DNA of 6,876 bases from a candidate division TM6 bacterium UASB124 (GCA_945872225.1 CAMBZK010000059.1:1-6876); one strand, 5' to 3'; shown: positions 1 through 5,734, counted from the first letter of the stretch. Notes: generated from the sequence alone by a model not told the origin. Numbers and translations: made by a program.

Positions 1-283
1 TTACGTCAATGGTTGACTTGCTGTCAGCCAAAAAGTACTTGCCTTGCTCTTTGCCATCAGCTGATTGTGACCAGAAACCGGTAACTTCGAAGTTTGCACC
101 AAACTTGTCTTGTGCTTTGCGGTTAACCAAGTCATAGAAACTGGTTGCATGCATTGGCAAGTTTACGCCTTGTGCACGAGGCATCAAGAACGTTTTGTTG
201 GTGTGCCCAGCGTCAGCTGAAAGGTGAGCAGCACTTAACGTAAGCGCAGCTACCAGTAAACTCTTTATCATTTTATTATTCAT
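1..283 (-). CDS. Secreted, probably outer-membrane protein, N-terminal part (paralogue of the 3823-5562 gene)
   Basis: Ninety-four codons are visible and the C-terminus lies beyond the left edge. The protein starts with a Lys-containing n-region (MNNKMIK), a hydrophobic stretch (SLLVAALTLSAA) and a likely signal peptidase site near residue 25 (LSADA then GHTNKT), so it should be exported. Residues 28-31 TNKT and 38-44 QGVNLPM recur with identical spacing in the full-length barrel-like protein at 3823-5562, which marks the two as paralogues. The start is chosen at 283 because GTGAGGTAC (299-291) lies just upstream and is repeated before the other gene; an internal Met at residue 5 is the alternative. 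The mature function is unknown. An outer-membrane barrel is inferred only from the paralogue, because the part that would form strands is not visible. The gene has its own leader with a promoter candidate and a palindrome. Confidence 0.85.
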   Translation of the reverse strand, partial: MNNKMIKSLLVAALTLSAAHLSADAGHTNKTFLMPRAQGVNLPMHATSFYDLVNRKAQDKFGANFEVTGFWSQSADGKEQGKYFLADSKSTIDV

Positions 284-290
284 AATCTTT

Positions 291-299
291 GTACCTCAC
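291..299 (-). promoter_or_regulatory. Ribosome-binding segment GTGAGGTAC of the left secreted-protein gene
   Basis: On the minus strand this reads GTGAGGTAC, with GAGG ten bases from the ATG at 283. The identical nine bases occur at 5575-5567 before the paralogous gene. Conservation in both leaders supports the two chosen starts. Confidence 0.6.
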
Positions 300-311
300 A
301 CATGTAAAAGC

Positions 312-330
312 ATGTTATACGTTATAACAT
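312..330. promoter_or_regulatory. Perfect palindrome in the leader of the left secreted-protein gene
   Basis: ATGTTATA, CGT, TATAACAT: two 8-base arms separated by three bases. It lies between the promoter candidate (366-395) and the ribosome-binding segment (291-299), so it falls inside the predicted 5' untranslated region. It could be an operator for a dimeric repressor or a small mRNA hairpin. No matching copy is seen before the paralogue at 5562. Function is inferred from symmetry and position only. Confidence 0.4.
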
Positions 331-365
331 TTACTACGACGCAGCCTCCGCAGCTACGTCAACTT

Positions 366-395
366 ACTATCACGAATAGAGAATTATCTTGTCAA
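366..395 (-). promoter_or_regulatory. Sigma-70-like promoter candidate for the left secreted-protein gene
   Basis: On the minus strand a perfect -35 TTGACA (395-390) is followed after 18 bases by GATAGT (371-366), which matches TATAAT at four of six positions. Transcription would start near 358, giving a leader of about 75 bases. The -35 is strong, the -10 only moderate. Confidence 0.4.
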
Positions 396-734
396 TAAGA
401 TTGTAAGATTGCTTTAGTGATGGCCTCCTCTCTTCTCCTTTTTAACTCGGTGCAGGTATGTTTCCTGACATCGTGTGTATGCGTGATGTTTGCGCATACA
501 GAAAGTGACAAGCTTCTTTTTGTCATCTGCCACGCAGGCAGTGACGCATAGTCAAAGGGTGTAAGCCAAGATGAGTGAAATCAGGTTAGCGAATGTGTTC
601 TGACATAGCAAGTTTTTTTTGCAATGCTCTAAAGGGCTATCTGGGTCGTTGTTTTGTGATGATGCGGTGCGAAATCAATGGTGTGCTTTGTGCGAAATTG
701 TGCGCGCCTGCGTGCAAAAATGGGCGCTCTTTTT
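396..734. other. Intergenic stretch with no supported gene
   Basis: No convincing coding region is seen on either strand. The only sizeable open frame (593-790, plus) has no ribosome-binding site, an unconvincing composition, and runs into the Fic relic on the other strand. Structure seen: an inverted repeat at 476-500 (TGTATGCG, nine-base loop, CGCATACA) and a smaller one near 507-524 (GACAA/TTGTC). No tRNA or rRNA pattern was recognised. This region separates the left secreted-protein gene from the ATPase/Fic block. Confidence 0.5.
476..500. repeat. Inverted repeat, 8-base arms
   Basis: TGTATGCG (476-483) and CGCATACA (493-500) are perfect complements with a nine-base loop. There is no T-run on either side, so it is not a standard intrinsic terminator. 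It may be a protein-binding site or a chance hairpin. Confidence 0.35.
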
Positions 735-806
735 TTACAGGCCGAGCAGGCCTTTGTACGCTGTGTGGCTCTCATAAACCATTTCGCTGATGGCGTTACA
801 AAATTT
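735..806 (-). pseudogene. Relic of the 3' end of a Fic gene
   Basis: Read on the minus strand, this segment encodes a Phe, two residues that differ, then ISEMVYESH, TAYKGLLGL and a stop at 737-735. The intact Fic protein at 2698-3432 ends FISEMVYESH, KEYKRLLGL, stop. By hand alignment 59 of 72 bases match the last 72 bases of the intact gene (2698-2769), including a run of 29 identical bases (764-792 against 2727-2755). No Fic catalytic motif or N-terminus remains upstream, where the ATPase gene occupies the sequence in another frame; the ATPase stop (798-796) lies inside the relic. This is best explained as the leftover tail of a second Fic copy whose body was lost or replaced, or as the end point of a recombination event. 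It is too short to be functional. Confidence 0.8.
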
Positions 807-2418
807 CGTAGAGCAGCTCGTCAACACAGCGATCTTTGACGTTGAGGGTAATGCCAACGCCAACAATGTGGCGTCCAGGGGTGCGGTATTTTGTGGCGTA
901 ATCGCGATCTTTTATCTGTTGGATGGCCGCCGCTGCTGGCTGGTCCATTTTGAGTTCGAAAATATACACCGTGTTTGGCAGCAGGACCGTAAGGTCGATG
1001 CGCCCACGGTTGGTCATGTCTTCCGGCGTGGTCAAAAAACCTGCGGCGGTCAGCCATAAGTAAAAAACGGTTTGGTAGTAGTGCTCGCGTAGGACCAAAT
1101 CTTCTTTCTCTGTCTTGCCTTGCTTGCCGTGCAGCTCATAGGGCAATTGTGCAAGCAGATGGTTCATGCAATCTTTAAGGGCGTCCAAATTGTTCGCCAA
1201 CACGATCTTCCTGAGCTCCTTGTTTGCATTGCGCATGGCGTTGTCGTCAGTCTTTGTTATGAGCGGGAGCAGTAGTTTAGAAAACGAAAGCCCGGTTTCC
1301 ATGTTTGGAAAGCCTAAAACTACTTCGCCATCACCAGGGGTTGTGCGTTCAAAACTCTTTATGGTCGTGTAGCCAGCGTAGTAGAGCAGCATAACCGGAT
1401 CCATGTTGTCTGGGCCGCATGAGTTTTTAAGCGTGCTAAAATCCATGATCATGTTTTTTGTTTCAATGGCCTGAAAGCCTTGCTCGGAGAGTTTTTTAAT
1501 GAGTGCCGATGGCGAGCCAGAGCTAAACCACTGGCTCATGAGCTGCTGCTCCTTAAAAACATAATTGAGCCCAAAGGGATTGTAGACGCGAGAAGAAAGT
1601 TTTTCAGTCATGAGATCAACACCAAAGCGGTAGCCGTTGTACTGCTGGCGTAAGGTGTCGAGCATTGCGTCAGTGGAGACAGAGTCTTTTTTTGCTAGCG
1701 CGTCTAAATGCTCAGCAAAATAGGTTTTAATTTCTTGTTCCGTGTAGCCCAGCATTTCTGCTGCTTTAGGATTGAATGTCAGGTCGTTTAGGTTGTTCAG
1801 CCCTGAAAAAATCGAGGTCTGGGCGAACTTGAAAACGCCGGTTAGAAAGACGAGCCGCAGTTGGTCTGAGCTAGCTTTGAGTTGTCCGTAAAAAGAGGCG
1901 AGCTCGCGGTGGATATCTTTGTAGCGGTTGGAATCATCGACGGTGTCGAGCAGCGGCTTGTCGTACTCGTCGATAACGACGACGACGCCTTTGCCGTTCT
2001 TGAGGTGCAGCTTGTTAATGAGCTGTGCGAGCATTAAATGCGGGCTTGTTTGTGCTAGGTCAACAATGCCAAGCTGCGTTGCGTTGTCGTTGATAAGGTT
2101 TAGCATGCCTTGACGGACTATTGCGGCATCAGAAGATGCCCCAGCGGCTTTGGTCATGTCCAGGCGAATAACGGGGTGCTCTTGCCAGTTCCAGTCACTT
2201 TGATCGATCCAGGTATTTTTAAAAAGCTCGCGGTTGCCAGCAAAGAGTTCGGCAATGGTTGAGCACAGGAGTGATTTGCCAAACCGGCGGGGGCGTGAGA
2301 TGAAGAAATAGGTGCCTGTTTTAAAAATATTGTAGAGATGTTGGGTTTTATCAACATAAATCCCGGATTGGGCACGAATCTTAGCGAAACTTTGTTCATC
2401 AACACAAATTAATTGCAT
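796..2418 (-). CDS. AAA-ATPase-like protein with C-terminal PD-(D/E)XK nuclease-like domain
   Basis: The 540 residues match the architecture known as AAA-ATPase_like plus PDDEXK_9 (DUF1703 type). Seen in order: a Walker A-like segment RPRRFGKSL (42-50); a Walker B strand VVVVIDEYDKPLLD (145-158); the family segment LTGVFKFAQTSIFSGLNNL (192-210); YNGYRFG (260-266); VYNPFGL (278-284); and YYAGYTTIKS (346-355). At the C-terminus GRID (472-475, D475) and FELK (487-490, E488, K490) fit a PD-(D/E)XK core. Length is normal and all key residues are present, so the protein looks intact. Cellular role is not established: the family is abundant and variable in host-associated bacteria and is often suspected of roles in DNA transactions or genome conflict. 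The start at 2418 follows a purine-rich GGGGAAGAAG. A foldback repeat lies about 37 bases upstream and a Fic tail relic overlaps its stop; Fic is 280 bases upstream on the same strand. Confidence 0.9.
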   Translation of the reverse strand: MQLICVDEQSFAKIRAQSGIYVDKTQHLYNIFKTGTYFFISRPRRFGKSLLCSTIAELFAGNRELFKNTWIDQSDWNWQEHPVIRLDMTKAAGASSDAAIVRQGMLNLINDNATQLGIVDLAQTSPHLMLAQLINKLHLKNGKGVVVVIDEYDKPLLDTVDDSNRYKDIHRELASFYGQLKASSDQLRLVFLTGVFKFAQTSIFSGLNNLNDLTFNPKAAEMLGYTEQEIKTYFAEHLDALAKKDSVSTDAMLDTLRQQYNGYRFGVDLMTEKLSSRVYNPFGLNYVFKEQQLMSQWFSSGSPSALIKKLSEQGFQAIETKNMIMDFSTLKNSCGPDNMDPVMLLYYAGYTTIKSFERTTPGDGEVVLGFPNMETGLSFSKLLLPLITKTDDNAMRNANKELRKIVLANNLDALKDCMNHLLAQLPYELHGKQGKTEKEDLVLREHYYQTVFYLWLTAAGFLTTPEDMTNRGRIDLTVLLPNTVYIFELKMDQPAAAAIQQIKDRDYATKYRTPGRHIVGVGITLNVKDRCVDELLYEIL

Positions 2419-2454
2419 GGCTTCTTCCCCGATTTAAAAATACTTGGCTTAGCT

Positions 2455-2507
2455 CCGCTCTTCCTCGCCCTCTGGGCTTCGTCCTTCGACAGGCTCAGGA
2501 GGAGCGG
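2455..2507 (+). repeat. Foldback repeat copy A
   Basis: Ends CCGCTC/GAGCGG pair. Inside are GCCC-TCT-GGGC (2467-2477) and TCCT...AGGA (2482-2500, enclosing TCGACAGGCTC), so the element can fold as a three-arm structure. It lies 37 bases upstream of the ATPase start and, with copy B in opposite orientation, forms a convergent pair. It resembles REP/BIME-type intergenic repeats. Confidence 0.85.
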
Positions 2508-2550
2508 GGATTTTTTGCTTGTTGATTGCAATATTATTGAACTTAATTGT

Positions 2551-2600
2551 CCGCTCTCCCTGAGTTTGTCGAAGGGCGCCCCGTTAGGGGTGGAAGAGCG
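2551..2600 (-). repeat. Foldback repeat copy B
   Basis: This copy is in the opposite orientation to A, 43 bases away. The outer pair is CGCTC/GAGCG. Its inner arms differ from A but still pair: CCCT...AGGG (2558-2576) and CCCC-GTTA-GGGG (2579-2590). Paired changes relative to A, C and E argue that the fold matters, not only the sequence. Confidence 0.8.
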
Positions 2601-2697
2601 AACGCCCAATGAGTGCCTAGTTTAGCATGCTCGGGGAGCTGGGTCCATAAGTTCGGCTAAGCGGGAGAAGGGGGGGCGAAGTCTCTGGGCTCTTGGT

Positions 2698-3432
2698 TTA
2701 CAAACCGAGTAGGCGTTTGTATTCTTTGTGGCTCTCATAAACCATTTCGCTGATGAAATTATAAAATGGCGCAGCATCGCCGTTATTTGTTTTACGCAGT
2801 GCTGCAAGATAATGTGCCCGCATGAGTACTGGAATGATGGTAACCACATAGCCCTGTTGCAGGAGTGCAAGGTTCATAAGCAGGCGAGCGGTGCGACCGT
2901 TACCGTCAATAAACGGGTGAATATTGACAAAGCGCTCGTGCAGCCATGCAGCAAAAGTAACCGGATGCATGCGGCTGCGCTCAACGGGAATTTGGTCAAC
3001 AAAGGTGCGCATGAGGTCTGGCACAGCTTCGGGAACGGGGAAGGCATGATCGACGCCTGAAATAATAATGCGTGTTTTGCGGTAGCGGCCGGCATTGTCT
3101 TGGTCAATCGCGCTATAAAAGAGCGCATGCAGCGTCAAGATATCCTGCTCGGTGATGGAGGTGTTGCTCGCGAGTTTGTACATTGCATCAAATGCTTTGC
3201 TGTGGCCAAGCACCTCTAAATGCTCGCGCATGCTTTTGCCGCCGATCGTCAAGCCGTCTTCGAGAATAACTTTTGTTTCTGTTTCTGTGAGGGAATTTCC
3301 CTCAAGTGCATTACTCGTGTAGGTCAGGCCAATACGAAAGTATTCTTTGACTTGGGCTAGTTCTTGCTTGGCAAGCGGGCGGGAGGCAATGGTTGCTACC
3401 AGTTGGTCGATGGCATTAAGCATGATTATCAT
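2698..3432 (-). CDS. fic: Fic family protein (probable AMP-transferase), class II
   Basis: A complete Fic protein of about 244 residues (247 counting from a TTG at 3441). Numbering from the TTG, the catalytic motif HPFIDGNGRTAR is at 175-186 with His175, the Asp-Gly-Asn-Gly anion-binding turn and Arg186 all present. Fic enzymes usually transfer AMP from ATP to a Ser, Thr or Tyr hydroxyl of a target protein. The N-terminal SNALEG (43-48) fits the inhibitory-helix motif [S/T]xxxE[G/N], so the enzyme is probably self-inhibited by Glu47; GRYRKTRIIISG (118-129) fits the target-docking flap region. No signal peptide, membrane segment or adjacent antitoxin is seen, so it should be cytosolic unless secreted by an unseen route. 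The start is uncertain: ATG 3432, ATG 3423 and TTG 3441 are all possible and none has a good Shine-Dalgarno. Repeat C ends about 18 bases upstream. A relic of a second copy's tail lies at 735-806. Confidence 0.93.
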   Translation of the reverse strand: MIIMLNAIDQLVATIASRPLAKQELAQVKEYFRIGLTYTSNALEGNSLTETETKVILEDGLTIGGKSMREHLEVLGHSKAFDAMYKLASNTSITEQDILTLHALFYSAIDQDNAGRYRKTRIIISGVDHAFPVPEAVPDLMRTFVDQIPVERSRMHPVTFAAWLHERFVNIHPFIDGNGRTARLLMNLALLQQGYVVTIIPVLMRAHYLAALRKTNNGDAAPFYNFISEMVYESHKEYKRLLGL

Positions 3433-3450
3433 TCGGGTCAAAAATTACTT

Positions 3451-3503
3451 CCGCTCTTCCTCGCCCTTTGGGCTTCGTCCTTCGACAGGCTCAGGATGAG
3501 CGG
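3451..3503 (+). repeat. Foldback repeat copy C
   Basis: Nearly identical to copy A and in the same orientation: CCGCTC/GAGCGG ends, GCCC-TTT-GGGC arm and TCCT...AGGA arm. It begins about 18 bases upstream of the first ATG of fic, so it would be transcribed into the fic leader or overlap its control region, just as copy A sits before the ATPase gene. Confidence 0.85.
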
Positions 3504-3540
3504 ACTAGAAACAATGTGTGTAGTTTTTGTCATTATGGCC

Positions 3541-3576
3541 CACATAAAAAAATGATTACACATAAATTTTTTTGTG
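3541..3576. repeat. A+T-rich inverted repeat
   Basis: CACATAAAAAAAT and AATTTTTTTGTG can pair with one bulged base around an A+T-rich centre. It lies between repeat copies C and D upstream of fic. It could help as a weak terminator or be a promoter-like A+T tract; no clear -35/-10 pair was found for fic. Confidence 0.3.
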
Positions 3577-3589
3577 CAAAGCGGTATCC

Positions 3590-3661
3590 CCGCTCCTCCT
3601 GAGCCTGTCGAAATACAGCACCCGAGTGCTGAACGATGCCCCGTGAGGGGTAGAAGAGCGG
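3590..3661 (-). repeat. Foldback repeat copy D, enlarged by an extra hairpin
   Basis: The outer ends CCGCTC/GAGCGG and a CCCC-GTGA-GGGG arm identify it as the same element in reverse orientation. It is 72 bases long instead of 50-53. The extra part carries its own perfect hairpin, CAGCAC-CCGA-GTGCTG (3616-3631), and the normal TCCT/AGGA arm is broken (the partner reads AATA). It forms a convergent pair with copy C. Confidence 0.8.
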
Positions 3662-3673
3662 CTCTTAAGGCAA

Positions 3674-3710
3674 TTAAAAAGGGCCGGTAGTGGACGCCGA
3701 CCCTTTTTAA
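3674..3710. terminator. Strong bidirectional intrinsic terminator
   Basis: TTAAAAAGGG (3674-3683) and CCCTTTTTAA (3701-3710) are perfect 10-base complements, extended by CGG/CCG inside after one mismatch, with a nine-base loop. The A-run and T-run give a U-tract in both directions. On the minus strand it lies about 110 bases beyond the stop of the barrel-like protein gene (3823) and should end its transcript before it enters fic. Confidence 0.8.
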
Positions 3711-3748
3711 CTGCGCTTGTGCAACGAAACTGCAGCAGATTTTTAAAT

Positions 3749-3801
3749 CGCTCATCCTGAGCCTGTCGAAGGACGCCGGCCCAAGGGGCCAAGGAAGAGC
3801 G
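3749..3801 (-). repeat. Foldback repeat copy E
   Basis: The outer arms extend to seven bases when flanks are included (ATCGCTC/GAGCGAT, 3747-3803). Inner arms are TCCT...AGGA and GGCCC-AAG-GGGCC (3778-3790). The second arm has a different sequence from copies A-D yet still pairs. It lies about 20 bases downstream of the barrel-like protein stop and may protect or help end that mRNA. Confidence 0.85.
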
Positions 3802-3822
3802 ATCGGTAAACAAAGTTCTTAA

Positions 3823-5562
3823 CTAAAAGCTTATGCCAGCCTTTGCCCAAACGGTCCATTGTTCAAGGCCGTTGTTAGCGCCAGCAAATTCATATGAACC
3901 GCCGATACCAGCAATAACTGGTGTCTCTTCGCCGTTCATCGCAAGGCCTACTGATGCAAAAATCGCATGGCTCATTTGGCGCTCGTCGGTTGCGGCACGG
4001 AGGTCGAGCTTGTCTGCGTTTACAACGCCGTTTGCAGCACCACCGTCAATAAGATTGTCGTGTGAGGCACTGAGGGGGACTCCAAATAAAAAATTCACTT
4101 GACGGACTTCACCGACCCGGGTAGCAATAGCGGTTGCTGCGGTTGTAATATTGGCAGCCGTAGGTGCACCTCCTCCTCCTCCTCCTGGTGCAACTGCTGC
4201 CATAGCTGTGACTACGCTGCCTTTACTAGCTGTTGGCAGTGTTGTTGCTGCTATAACAGGAGCTAAGTTTGCATCTCCTATTGCGCCTATATCTGGAAAC
4301 CCCGGTATGGCGCGTAGAAACGCAATATCTACGGGGCGACTTGCATTATAATTTCTGTTCACAATCGCATAGGTGTTGTCAGCAAAGGCATTACGCAGAC
4401 GAAGGCTCTCTTTGTTGCGGAAGAAGAGGTTGTAGCCAAGGTCAACGCTCAGTTTGCGCCATGAGTAAGCAAGGCTTGCGCTGCCGTCAAATTGATGCCC
4501 AGGGGTGACGTCAACGGCCATGGTCAAAATATTTGCAGCTGGTTGCAGCATCGAGCCTTCAGGAGATCCTGTTTTGGCAAGCAGGTGGTACTGGCCGAAG
4601 TTTCTGTCTTTAATCCCGAGCGTGCGTACTTCATCGCTTTCAAGCAAATAGCGGTAGCGTGCTGAGGTGTGCAAGCTGGCGTGGTGCTCGTTGTGTGAAA
4701 GTAGATCAACAACCATTTTGCTTTGTGCGCCAATGCCAAGGTGATTGTTGTTACCAACAACTGGTTGGAACGCGTAGGTGCCGTCTGGCGTGTTGCCGGT
4801 TGGTAGGGTCAAGCCTACGCCAAGGTGCCAGCAGCCCCATGGGCGGTGCACGGCGTCGTAGTTGAGTTCGAGTTCAACGTCTGCAACGCCGACAGCGCGT
4901 TGGTCAACGAGGATCGCTTTTTTCAGGAAGTCTTGTGCATTTGCGCCAGCAGCTTCTTGAAATTTGCCACTGAAATATTTATCAACATTTTTTTGGGTTT
5001 CAGCATCTGAGCTTGTAACAATTTTATTCAAATGATGTTGGATGTGCACGACGGGTGCGCTGACTTGGAAGTGGAGGCCTTTAACAAAATGGCCAAGGTC
5101 ATGCTCGTAGCCAAGGCTGAGGCCGTAAGAGGTGCGCTCTGGCGCAAGCTTGAGATTGAACGTTGTGTCGACTCCGCGCATGATATCACCACCAGCGGCT
5201 GCTGGGTTGTTACTGTGAATTACATAACCAAAATCGACTTCTCCTGCGGGTACCAATGGTGCAGGGGCTGTGAGTGTAAGTCGCTTAAGCGATACCGCGT
5301 CTTTTTTGTTAAACAACAACAAGCGACCTAAATCACGCTGATTTTCAGAGCGTTGGAAAAAGGGGCTTGCTTGGATTTTACCGTTCCAGCGTTTTGCATC
5401 ATGCGCTTTGTGCAAGCGGTGATACAAGCTGTCAGCCATTGGCAAGTTGACGCCTTGTGGCTTGAATGCCACCTGTGTTTTGTTGGTGTAGCGCACTGCT
5501 TGCACCTGTGCCGCGCTGAGCGCGAGCATGGCAAGAAGAATTTTCATAGAAACCTGTTTCAT
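3823..5562 (-). CDS. Predicted outer-membrane beta-barrel-like protein
   Basis: A complete 579-residue protein with a signal peptide: Lys at 2 and 7, hydrophobic 8-18, likely cleavage after VQA (20-22). It carries TNKT (26-29) and QGVNLPM (36-42), the same signature and spacing as the gene at 1-283. From about residue 107 on there are many alternating polar/hydrophobic stretches rich in Gly and aromatic residues (for example YGLSLGYEHDLGHF and LSVDLGYNLFF), and the last residues VWAKAGISF end in Phe, as in many barrels inserted by the BAM machinery. Residues ~425-485 are an Ala/Thr/Gly-rich low-complexity insert with six consecutive Gly (460-465), perhaps a surface loop. I do not recognise a named family and infer no substrate. 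Start 5562 has GTGAGGTAC four bases upstream; Met6 is less likely. A terminator follows at 3674-3710. Confidence 0.88.
   Translation of the reverse strand: MKQVSMKILLAMLALSAAQVQAVRYTNKTQVAFKPQGVNLPMADSLYHRLHKAHDAKRWNGKIQASPFFQRSENQRDLGRLLLFNKKDAVSLKRLTLTAPAPLVPAGEVDFGYVIHSNNPAAAGGDIMRGVDTTFNLKLAPERTSYGLSLGYEHDLGHFVKGLHFQVSAPVVHIQHHLNKIVTSSDAETQKNVDKYFSGKFQEAAGANAQDFLKKAILVDQRAVGVADVELELNYDAVHRPWGCWHLGVGLTLPTGNTPDGTYAFQPVVGNNNHLGIGAQSKMVVDLLSHNEHHASLHTSARYRYLLESDEVRTLGIKDRNFGQYHLLAKTGSPEGSMLQPAANILTMAVDVTPGHQFDGSASLAYSWRKLSVDLGYNLFFRNKESLRLRNAFADNTYAIVNRNYNASRPVDIAFLRAIPGFPDIGAIGDANLAPVIAATTLPTASKGSVVTAMAAVAPGGGGGGAPTAANITTAATAIATRVGEVRQVNFLFGVPLSASHDNLIDGGAANGVVNADKLDLRAATDERQMSHAIFASVGLAMNGEETPVIAGIGGSYEFAGANNGLEQWTVWAKAGISF
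4163..4192. repeat. Trinucleotide tract (CCT)6 flanked by GGTGCA direct repeats
   Basis: GGTGCA (4163-4168), six CCT units (4169-4186), GGTGCA (4187-4192). On the coding strand this gives Ala-Pro, six Gly, Ala-Pro. Unit gain or loss would lengthen or shorten the glycine run without a frameshift, so it may vary between strains. Confidence 0.8.
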
Positions 5563-5566
5563 GAAC

Positions 5567-5575
5567 GTACCTCAC
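5567..5575 (-). promoter_or_regulatory. Ribosome-binding segment GTGAGGTAC of the barrel-like protein gene
   Basis: Minus-strand GTGAGGTAC with GAGG seven bases before the ATG at 5562. It is identical to the segment before the paralogue at 283 and decides the start in favour of Met1 over Met6. Confidence 0.65.
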
Positions 5576-5580
5576 GAGTA

Positions 5581-5609
5581 TTGAACTTAATACGTTGAAC
5601 TTATTGAAC
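5581..5609. repeat. Three direct TTGAAC repeats in the barrel-gene leader
   Basis: TTGAACTTA at 5581-5589 and 5595-5603, then TTGAAC at 5604-5609. They lie 20-50 bases upstream of the start at 5562, probably within the 5' untranslated region. A 13-base match, TATTGAACTTAAT, occurs at both 5579-5591 and 2535-2547, upstream of the ATPase gene. Possible regulator binding sites; unproven. Confidence 0.35.
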
Positions 5610-5663
5610 CCAATCGGACAGGCGTTAACCTGTGCTGCAACGATGGCAAAGGGCTCAGTGACG

Positions 5664-5669
5664 TGTCAA
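5664..5669 (-). promoter_or_regulatory. Possible -35 element for the barrel-like protein gene
   Basis: A minus-strand TTGACA lies 107 bases upstream of the start, close to the 112 bases seen for the TTGACA of the paralogue at 283. No good -10 is found at 17-18 bases (the best is CATCGT), so this is weak. Confidence 0.25.
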
Positions 5670-5728
5670 CATTTTGTGAATGTGCATCAATTGGTTTATG
5701 CGATCTAGCTTTTGCAGAGGGGGGCTAA

Positions 5729-5734
5729 TATAAT
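5729..5734 (+). promoter_or_regulatory. -10 element TATAAT for the antitoxin-like operon
   Basis: A perfect TATAAT lies 53 bases before the ATG at 5788. No convincing -35 is found 16-18 bases upstream, so the promoter may need an activator. It is the only strong -10 in this divergent spacer on the plus strand. Confidence 0.4.

Noticed and set aside
421..451. Pyrimidine-rich stretch, reading as a Shine-Dalgarno-like purine run on the minus strand
   Set aside because: No start codon follows at a suitable distance on the minus strand and no open frame is attached.
704..736. GCGCC/GGCGC hairpin followed by a T-run on the plus strand, resembling an intrinsic terminator
   Set aside because: No plus-strand gene lies upstream of it, and it points the wrong way for the ATPase gene. 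The stem is only five pairs around a 14-base loop.
593..790. Open frame of 65 codons on the plus strand
   Set aside because: No ribosome-binding site, unusual Cys-rich composition, and its end runs through the Fic relic encoded on the other strand.
2413..2625. Open frames on both strands across the spacer between the ATPase gene and fic (2413-2625 plus, 2409-2609 minus)
   Set aside because: They consist mostly of repeat copies A and B; similar apparent peptides arise from copies C-E, as expected of a non-coding repeat read in several frames.
2455..3801. CRISPR array
   Set aside because: The five repeats are in mixed orientation, irregularly spaced, and separated by a whole gene; there are no uniform spacers.
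5434..5598. Plus-strand open frame 5353-5598 opposite the start of the barrel gene
   Set aside because: It is the complement of the signal-peptide region and leader; no ribosome-binding site and no family resemblance.
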